Shown piece after piece: positions 57,687-64,000 of a DNA stretch of 64,000 nt. The translations under genes and the position numbers were made by a program. The notes under the pieces are model-generated. The model searched no databases, had not been told where the DNA came from, and saw only the letters and a program-made list of their open reading frames with translations. Every line of letters begins with the position of its first letter. Position 1 is the stretch's first letter. Source of the stretch: Isochrysis galbana (Eukaryota > Haptophyta > Isochrysidales > Isochrysidaceae); assembly GCA_018136815.1 (NCBI GenBank), contig CM030934.1:392627-456626 (forward strand), in the 5' to 3' direction.

Positions 57687-58110
57687 ATCGTTAAAACGAT
57701 AGGGTCACGGAGCGCGCGTCGTCCCTCTCCTCCCTCCCCGCCCACCTCGCCGCGCCGGCCGATCAGGACCTGGCTGACGCATCGACGCCCGCGCAGCCCC
57801 AAGCTGGGCCGCGTCCATCTAGGTCAGTCAGCCGCCCCGCCTCGCCAGTTTGCTAACGCAAATGGGGCCCATTTCTCACCGCACTTCATCGGGGGGAGTG
57901 CACCCCCCCCCCTTTCCCTCTCCCTCTCTCCACTCTCACCCATCATTGTTCCCGCGGCTCGTCGCCATGCGCGCGCCCTGGCCTGCTCTCTAATGCCCTT
58001 GGCAGAAATATCCACAAAATCGGACCCAGCATTACCAAACATCCAGAAAAAAATCCACAAAATATCCAGAAATTTACCCAAATATCCAAATATCCAGAAA
58101 AATATGCTCC
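57687..58110 (+). mobile_element. Hairpin-led retroposon copy followed by hAT-like subterminal repeats
   Basis: Hairpin ATCGT/ACGAT with loop TAAA (57687-57700), then GGGTC and ACGGAGCGCGCG (start codon lost). A second hairpin TTTGC/GCAAA with loop TAAC at 57849-57862 and the following 150 bp match 26804-26950. From about 57998, many AAATATCCA repeats resemble a hAT subterminal region. Confidence 0.6.
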
Positions 58111-58236
58111 AGTTATGCGCTATAAATACCGCCAGCATGCGCGCGCGGTATTTTCGATTTTCGAGCCCATTACCCATTACACGTCTATCTACGTCTTACG
58201 TCTACGCCTACCTCATATACGTACACCATCATCTCC

Positions 58237-58540
58237 CGAACTATCTTTAAAAAGATAGGGTCCTGGAGCGTGCGTCGCTCCCCTCCTCCCTCCCCGTCCA
58301 CCCCGCCGCGCCGACCGATCAGGACATGACAGACGTCGCGCAGCCGCACCGCCCTCTAGCAGAGACCACGCCTACCCAGGTACACACGAGCCGCCCTCTC
58401 GGGGCGCGCCCTCATGCCGAGCCAAGGCGACGCTGTTCTCGTCGCGTACGTGGTGCTCCTGGGCCTCTCCTTCGGGATGCTCGCGGGGGGGCTCATGGTA
58501 GGGTGAGAGTCCCCACGGAGAGGGGAAGAAACCCTGAGTG
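58237..58540 (+). mobile_element. Hairpin-led retroposon 5' end
   Basis: 8-bp stem CTATCTTT/AAAGATAG (58241-58258), GGGTC, then CTGGAGCGTGCGTCG. About 80 bp matches the copy at 57687 closely. Confidence 0.65.
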
Positions 58541-58555
58541 AAAGGAGACCAAATG

Positions 58556-58720
58556 AAGGCAAGCCGCCTCCCAGCGTCCCTCAGCGCCCTCCCCCAGCGT
58601 CCCCCAACGTTCCCGAACGTCCCCCTGCGCCTTCCCCCAGCGTCCCCCAACGCCCTCCCCCAGCGACCCCCAGCGTCCCCCAGCGTCCCGCAGCACCCTC
58701 CCCCAGCGTCCCCCACCCGC
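58556..58720 (+). repeat. Minisatellite of CAGCGTCCC units
   Basis: Degenerate units around CCCCCAGCGTCCC, related in phrase to 33590-33735. Confidence 0.75.
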
Positions 58721-59215
58721 TCGAGTGAGACTCGATTCTCGAGACTCGAGTACGCGCGGGGTGGCAGGAATGCCACGGAGATGGACGGCCTGGCGGCGCT
58801 AATGTTTGCCTTCCAAGACGAACACCATTGCTAATTGCAGCCGTCTCAACATAGACCGTTGCACCCAGCATTCAAAATGGATCAATTGTTGTGTGTACAC
58901 TATATGTGAAACATCAACAAATCAACAATACGGCAACGGCATTGTGCAGCATGTGCCAGCCGCAGCAGGAGCAGACGATCCAAGCACAGCCTGCCGCCAC
59001 CAGCAGTCTTCGCCCATGGCTAAGTGTGGCACCAGAAGCCCACAATCACAGTCATTGGAGCGCTGGTGCGCGTCACTTGGCGGGCAACGCACCAGCTTGT
59101 TCGTGCCCGAAGGATACAGCGGACGCAATGAAAGGTGCGTCAATGGCATCGACATCAGCACATACAGACCGGACTAGAAGCTCTAAGATGGGCATGCGTC
59201 ATTCAGTAGGCACTC
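58721..59215. other. Intergenic
   Basis: No recognised feature between the minisatellite and the DUF3493 gene. Confidence 0.4.
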
Positions 59216-59671
59216 TCACCGCTTTCCGCTGTTCTGGTCTTCCTCCGGGTCAATCGGCCCCTCCAGCTCGAGCGCCACCTCCTCAAGCATCTTTGCGCGC
59301 CCATCGAGGTCGGCCCTCAGCGCCCACACTGTGAGCCCGACGACCCCCAGGTCGACCGCGAGGTTTCCGGCGTCTGAGAGCGGCGTCAAGTCAGTTCGGA
59401 AGCCTCCCAGCCCGGCAATCAGCCTGGTGACAGAGACGTACGCCGCGATAGACGCACCAGCGATCGTGGAGGGGTAGACGAAAAAGATTCTCGCCTGCCG
59501 CAGCGGCGCCCTCGACTCAGCGGTGATCTTGACCTTGGTGGAGTACTCGCGCATGATAAGTGGAGGCACGCGCAACGCGCCCACCTGCACTGACTGGGGC
59601 ACGCAGCGCAGCGCACTGCCGCTCAGGCACGCCGCTAGGAGGAGAAGCAGTCGCACGAGGGGCCGCGCCAT
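59216..59671 (-). CDS. LPA1-like/DUF3493 plastid membrane protein
   Basis: 151-aa single exon. The ATG at 59671 is chosen over the upstream non-ATG frame because MARPLVRLLLLLAACLSGSA-LRC is a clean signal peptide. After a transit-like region, residues 57-135 (ARIFFVYPSTIAGASIAAYVS, LAVDLGVVGLTVWALRADLDGR, KMLEEV) follow the DUF3493 pattern of two membrane helices found in LPA1-type photosystem II assembly factors and cyanobacterial relatives. A thylakoid or plastid-membrane role in PSII accumulation is inferred from the family. The acidic C-terminus ends EEDQNSGKR. Confidence 0.65.
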   Translation of the reverse strand: MARPLVRLLLLLAACLSGSALRCVPQSVQVGALRVPPLIMREYSTKVKITAESRAPLRQARIFFVYPSTIAGASIAAYVSVTRLIAGLGGFRTDLTPLSDAGNLAVDLGVVGLTVWALRADLDGRAKMLEEVALELEGPIDPEEDQNSGKR

Positions 59672-60017
59672 CGCGGCGGACAATCTCCGGCTGGCGGGTT
59701 TTATTTTCCGTCTGAGTAGAAAACATGTAGATAGAGTACTCTATCTATGTATGTAGAGGCTTCAAAGATGTCTCGTCAGCTTGCGAGCTCTCATGGATTT
59801 GGAGCTCGCACCGATATCATTACTCATATCAGCTCGCAAGCCTCAAAAAAAAACTCCCCTCCCCGTGCGAAGCCTCAAAAACAAAACTCCCCTCCCTAAC
59901 CCGGTGTATTCCCTCGTGCGCCCTGCTATTTCCCTTTGCCTGTGCAAACGATACTACTTAGACTTATTAGTTAGACAATCACAAAAACTACTTACTTTTA
60001 CTTTTATGCTTCTTGCG
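59672..60017. other. Intergenic, promoter side of the DUF3493 gene
   Basis: Contains an imperfect duplication of GCCTCAAAAA(C)AAAACTCCCCTCCC (about 59838-59897). No gene. Confidence 0.45.
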
Positions 60018-60581
60018 CCCTCGCCCCTAGCTGTGAAAAACAGCGGGTGAGGGCTAGAAAAACATTAAAAACAGCTGTTTTTGGGAATCGAAAAAAAACA
60101 GTAAAAAACAGTGCGAAAAACAGTGGGGCCACATATACCGCAAGGGGGCCTTTCTTTCCCCCCCGCGCGGAACGCGGAACGCCTCCGCCTCCGCTCCTCG
60201 CTCCTCCGCGTCCTGCGTCCTACGCATACGTAGGCCGCCGCCGCCGCTGCCCCCTCTCCCTCTCCTCCCCTCGGCCGATGGCGAGCCGCTATCGGTGTTC
60301 ATTCACAACCCCAAGCCCACGCACGCGTCGCGATCCGCGCGCGTGGTGGTGTGGTGGTGGTGGCCGCTGTCCCGCGCGCACGCCGCGCTCGAGCGCGCCT
60401 GGTCATGCGCGCACGCGCGCACGCCGCGCTCGCGCGCGCCGCGCACGGGCGGCCCCCAGCCCCAGCCCCACTCTAAAAAAACAGTGGCAAAAATGGAGGG
60501 CGTTTGAAAGACAGTGAAAAACACTGTTTTTGGCCTCCGAAAAAAAACACTGTTTCTGTCTTTCACAGCTAGGCCCTCGCC
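60018..60581. mobile_element. Non-autonomous hAT-type element with 8-bp target duplication
   Basis: The element spans 60026-60573 (548 bp). The left end is CCTAGCTGTGAAAAACAG and the right end the complement of CCTAGCTGTGAAAGACAG (one mismatch). The flanks are CCCTCGCC at 60018-60025 and 60574-60581. Subterminal AAAACAGTG/CACTGTTTT repeats are abundant. It sits 7 bp past the stop of a decayed hAT transposase gene. Confidence 0.92.
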
Positions 60582-60587
60582 TCCACC

Positions 60588-61085
60588 TCAGGCCTCGTCA
60601 TCGCTCTGGTCGGAGTCCTCCGGTTCATCGGGAATCATCTCCAACTCCCAAGGCAGCACCTTGCCCTCCCACTCAGCAAGCTGGGATTCCATCAAGCATC
60701 AAGAGATTTGTGTGAGCTCGCACAAGCCTTTCCACCGTCCTTTGGCCGAGTCGGTTGCGCTTCTTTGAGTGGATCCAACCTTCAACAGACCAAAAATGCT
60801 CGCACCCTGATGCGGAGCAGTCCATCGAAAGCAGGCGCATCGCCGCCCAACGAAGATGTTTCCAAGGCGCGAGGTAGATCTTTGCCCATTTGTAGGACGC
60901 CATATCCTTGGCGTACGATGAGAAAGCACAACCATCAGTCAAGTCGTATGTACCTACTGCAAGAGCCTCTTCAAAATCTGCAAGCTCAGCGAGCAAAACA
61001 GGATACGGATGCTCATCGTTCGACATTTGGCGCAAAACCTGTTTCACCTCTTGAGTCTTGAGAGGGTGCAACCTCAGGTTTGGTT
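60588..61085 (-). pseudogene. hAT-family transposase C-terminus (different subfamily)
   Basis: The minus frame reads NLRLHPLKTQEVKQVL, WAAMRLLSMDCSASGCEHFWSV and GWIHSKKRNRLGQRTVERLV, the S-x-C-E-x-x-W-S and K-K-R-N-R-L signature of the hAT dimerisation region. A one-base slip near 60687 leads to the acidic end (PWELEMIPDEPEDSDQSDDEA, stop at 60588). The N-terminal catalytic part is missing. Confidence 0.75.
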
Positions 61086-61277
61086 GCGGCGGCGGCGGAC
61101 GCCAGCCGCTGGACGGCGCTGCCGGAGGCGGCGCGCGGCGCATGTCGACGCCGCGAGCGGTCGGTATCACGTGAAGCTCAACAACCTCCGCGCCTACGCC
61201 AAAGTCCTCAAATCGAACCGGCGCCGCCGCGCCAGTGCGCGTGCGGATGCAGCTTGGGCGGGTCGTTATCCGGCCAG

Positions 61278-61850
61278 GACAAAAAAAGGGAACCTCGAGT
61301 TGCACCCTCTTGAGTCTCAGATGTGGAAAAGTCGCGCCGACAAAATTCTGGCTCAAAGCGGTATGCCGTCAATGACGCAATCTCAAAAAAAAATTACTTT
61401 GCATACTGTAAGATGTGGGTCTACGTCCGTGAGAGCCTATTCGACGATGGTCCCTACGACGTCGTCCGCTTGATGAGTCTCTTGGGTGGCATCACCTACT
61501 GGTTTGTCGTTAGTGCTATAGGCGCAGCAGTCATCGCGTCGGGGGATGGTCTTGCGAAGGTCGGGATCGCGGTCGGGGTGGTTTTCGCGCTGTTCATTCC
61601 TCTCCTCTTGGTACTGTGGAAGACAAAGTATATTCGCTTCTATAAGACGGAGAAAATGCAACTGAGCTTTGAGGCGGAGGCGATATTGAAACGGGAGGCA
61701 CAAACGAAACACAAGACGTCTTCCGCTTGATGCGATGCGCGCGGTCAACCCCGCCCGAGTTATGGGCGAAGTTAGGGGTCAGTAGAAATTATATACCTAA
61801 AAAGCCGGGAGGGGCGTGACAAAAAAAGGGAACCTCGAGTTGCACCCTCT
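61278..61850. repeat. Perfect 33-bp direct repeats flanking a small ORF
   Basis: 61278-61310 and 61818-61850 are identical (GACAAAAAAAGGGAACCTCG...). Their inner half (AACCTCGAGTTGCACCCTCT) is also an inverted, diverged copy of 61050-61080, which encodes NLRLHPL in the hAT fragment. Confidence 0.85.
61413..61730 (+). CDS. Small two-TM protein, unknown
   Basis: ATG at 61413 gives 105 aa. It has a short soluble start (MWVYVRESLFDDGPYDVVRL), two hydrophobic segments (LLGGITYWFVVSAIGAAVIAS and VGIAVGVVFALFIPLLLVLW), then a charged tail (KYIRFYKTEK, EAILKREAQTKHKTSSA). Composition is ordinary, unlike neighbouring spurious frames. An AG just before the ATG could be a splice acceptor with further exons upstream. 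It is enclosed by direct repeats of hAT-related sequence, so it may be a captured gene fragment. No family recognised. Confidence 0.45.
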   Translation: MWVYVRESLFDDGPYDVVRLMSLLGGITYWFVVSAIGAAVIASGDGLAKVGIAVGVVFALFIPLLLVLWKTKYIRFYKTEKMQLSFEAEAILKREAQTKHKTSSA

Positions 61851-61859
61851 CGTACGCTC

Positions 61860-62085
61860 ATTCTTCTGCTCGCACTTGCATTCGGTCACCGATCACGATC
61901 AGGCGATCAGGCGGCGTGGCGGGTTGGGGGTGGCTCTCGTGCCCACCTGGCTGGGTGGGTCGTCTGGGCGCGGTCGCTTCGGCGACAGCGGCGTGTCCAT
62001 GAGAGTTCGTCCTTCTCGGCGAGGGCGGCGGCGCCGGTGAAGGGGAGCGGCGCGCGCTCCATGACCCTATTAGCTATTAGTTTAG
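61860..62085 (-). mobile_element. Hairpin-led retroposon 5' end, minus orientation
   Basis: On the minus strand CTAATAG-type sequence and GGGTC precede ATGGAGCGCGCGCCG starting at 62062. The second frame reads DTPLSPKRPRPDDPPSQV. The hairpin is imperfect in this copy. Confidence 0.6.
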
Positions 62086-62930
62086 GGGAGTGAAAGGAGT
62101 GCTAGAGAGCTTAGGGTTGTTGTGCGGGCGAAGCTACTAGCCGCTAGAGGACCAAGGCCACGCGCGAGGCGAGAATCTCGAAAGGTTTTTTGGTATATTT
62201 ACCAGGCACATCCAGACTCTAGTTTGCTGCTTACACTACACACGGCAAAATCGGGACCACGCATTCACACGTCCTCGCATTCACGGCGGAGACGCCCATA
62301 ACCAACAACAATATAAAGGGAAGACGACGATTTCACCTGCTGTGGATTGGCAGAAGGAGCGCAGCTCGAGCGGGCCTGCTTTCCGTGCCAACAAGCTCGC
62401 CCATTACGTGCAGAGAACACACGATAGCATGGGTGCGTGGATTGTTCACTGGGTTTGCCGAGGGTAGCCGATGGCCTCGGCGCCTCAACGAAGCTTGGGG
62501 AACACCGCCTAGCAAGAGCTAGACCGGCGCGCGGACGCTGTGTTGCTGACGATCTCGCAGCTCTCCCAGAGCGCCGCTTGAGGATGATTCGCTGAGCGCC
62601 ACGTTGGAAGTCTTCGAGTCGTCGCTGGATCGGGGGGCACCTCGTAGGCAAACATTGGCATAAGAACAGGCTTGCGACGTACTCCTCCGCCACACCGCGA
62701 ACATGTCGGTAGAGGAGCTCGAACATGCGCGATGAGACAATGCACCGAGCGGGACATTCCCATAGCTGCCAAGAAGGCTTCTCTCGAAGGAGCTCCACCA
62801 GCGGCTTCGCAAGGTGCCATCGCAATTGCGGCAAATGCACAAGCCTCATATACGCGCTGCGCACGTGCAGAGGTCGGAGTTGTGTTCAAGCACGTCCTGA
62901 CCGCCAGATGCGGTGCCGAGGCAAGACGGC
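62086..62930. other. Intergenic, 3' flank of the RING gene
   Basis: Several frames on the minus strand are shadows or run-on past the RING gene stop. No separate gene. Confidence 0.45.
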
Positions 62931-64000
62931 TCATGTAGTGAAAAGCTGAATCACGTCCGCGATACTTCCTTGGCAGACAGGGCACGAGAGCCGCCGGAGC
63001 TTGGCAGTGCACTCCAGGCAGGCCACGACCTGTGGGAGCGCCGAGAGGGTGTGGCCCTAGGCGTGTGTGCAAGCCCCCGCTCACGACATCGCGCGCATGT
63101 CTGGGGGGGAGGGGGAGGACTCGCACATGTCCACACGGGGCGTAGAGAGTATTGCACTTGGCAGCCCAACAAAGCTTGCACGTCTCTCCGTGCGTCAGGG
63201 CCGTAGTGCCGGCCGCATCGCACTGCGCCGATGCGCCCTCAGCAACGGTGCGAGAGGCAACGGTCCGGCCCGCGTCCTCCGACATGAGCAGACCATGGCG
63301 CGATGCGTTGCGAGCGGCCGCGCTCGCCAGAATGACATCGGGGCTCGACATGCGGCTGAGGGCGAGTCGAGCATGAACGCGTGCCAGGAGCAGCGCGGCA
63401 GCGCGCGCGTCGGCTGGCGCCTCCTGCACAAACAGAGAGGGGGCGGGCGGAGTCTCCGGGGCACGGCCGACCAATAGCCACGGCATGCGGAACGGCGCGT
63501 GCGAGGCCGGCCAAAGCTGGGAAATGCGGCCTTTGGCGATGACAACCTTGGAGAACGGCGACGGGTTGAAAAATGAGGGAGGCGCGTCGACCCAGCGACG
63601 CAGCAGCTGGATGAGCACCGCGCGCTGCGTGGAGCTCGTGAGCGGCTGCGCAGCCGTTGCGTTGGCTTCATCAGCGAGCGCCTCAATCATCGCGGACCGC
63701 CGATGGCGAAGGGGCTGCGACAGAGCCAAAGGCATTAAGAAGAGAGAGGCGGGGGGGAGAGGGTCAGTCTGGGACTGCGCCCCCTGTAGCGCTAGATGGC
63801 CGAGTGGTGCTTACCTTGCGCGTCCTCCGCTCGATGTGCGAGAGCAGCATCACTGCTCCAGCGGCAGTGCTGACCGCGCCGACGAGAAGCGAAACCGTTG
63901 AGGAGGGCAGGTGGTGTCTGGCGTCAGAGACAAGCGATGCGGCTGCCGCGGGCACGAGCCGCCAGCTGGGCTGAGGAGGAGGAGGAGGGCAAAGGCGAGA
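62931..64000 (-). CDS. Membrane-anchored RING-type E3 ubiquitin ligase (5' part outside window)
   Basis: Exons on the minus strand: 63970-63815 (preceded by a CTCCTCAG acceptor, so more exons lie beyond the edge), 63714-63127 and 63029-62931. All joins are phase 0. Exon 1 carries one hydrophobic segment (STVSLLVGAVSTAAGAVMLL) then HIERRTRK. The C-terminus forms a complete C3HC4 RING across the last intron: C-x2-C (CKLC), a single Cys, CGH, then C-x2-C (CLEC) and C-x2-C (CPVC), ending IADVIQLFTT. N-terminal anchor with C-terminal RING resembles MUL1-like organelle ligases, but the middle region is not recognised as their GIDE domain. Introns 63030-63126 and 63715-63814. Confidence 0.75.

Overview
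The window looks like nuclear DNA of a haptophyte or related alga with a secondary red plastid. The genes are spliced, with mostly phase-0 introns of about 85-200 nt, some longer ones, and at least two probable GC-AG introns. Two proteins begin with a signal peptide followed by plastid-targeting-like sequence (one cut site reads ASA-W). There is a delta-class carbonic anhydrase, a family described from haptophytes, diatoms and dinoflagellates. The sequence is GC-rich and full of (GA)n/(CT)n tracts. The assignment to haptophytes is inference.

Real genes, left to right: CWC27 (-, runs off the left edge); a ULP1/SENP-type SUMO protease (+); a plastid-targeted protein of unknown function (+); an orphan ORF (+); a small one-TM protein (-, tentative); a complete four-exon dihydroorotase (+); an intronless membrane-anchored delta carbonic anhydrase (+); CWC15 (-); a protein with two DUF2087-like domains (-); a very large SEC16 with two WW domains and a GYEQQG array (+); an LPA1-like/DUF3493 plastid membrane protein (-); and a membrane-anchored RING E3 ligase (-, runs off the right edge). 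CWC27 and CWC15 both belong to the activated spliceosome. SEC16 organises ER exit sites. The two plastid proteins and the carbonic anhydrase fit a photosynthetic cell.

Between the genes lies a dense layer of mobile DNA. It includes LINE pieces (ORF1 start, AP-endonuclease, C-terminal zinc knuckle); Gypsy pieces (gag, RT, two integrase fragments, LTRs); two decayed hAT transposase genes; and three short hAT-type elements with terminal inverted repeats and perfect 8-bp target duplications (21191-21940, 47665-48104, 60026-60573). A GC-rich retroposon family recurs at many sites.

The most unusual signal is in those retroposons. About nine copies of a 5' end start with a short hairpin a few bases before an ATGGAGCGCGCG-like start, and four copies of a 3' end finish in a small hairpin. 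The stems differ in sequence from copy to copy but stay complementary, while the loop stays A/T-rich (TAAA, CTAA, TAAC, ATAA). I know of no described element with this at both ends.

Exon borders were worked out by hand from reading frame, GT/GC-AG signals and remembered family motifs. No alignment or database search was run.
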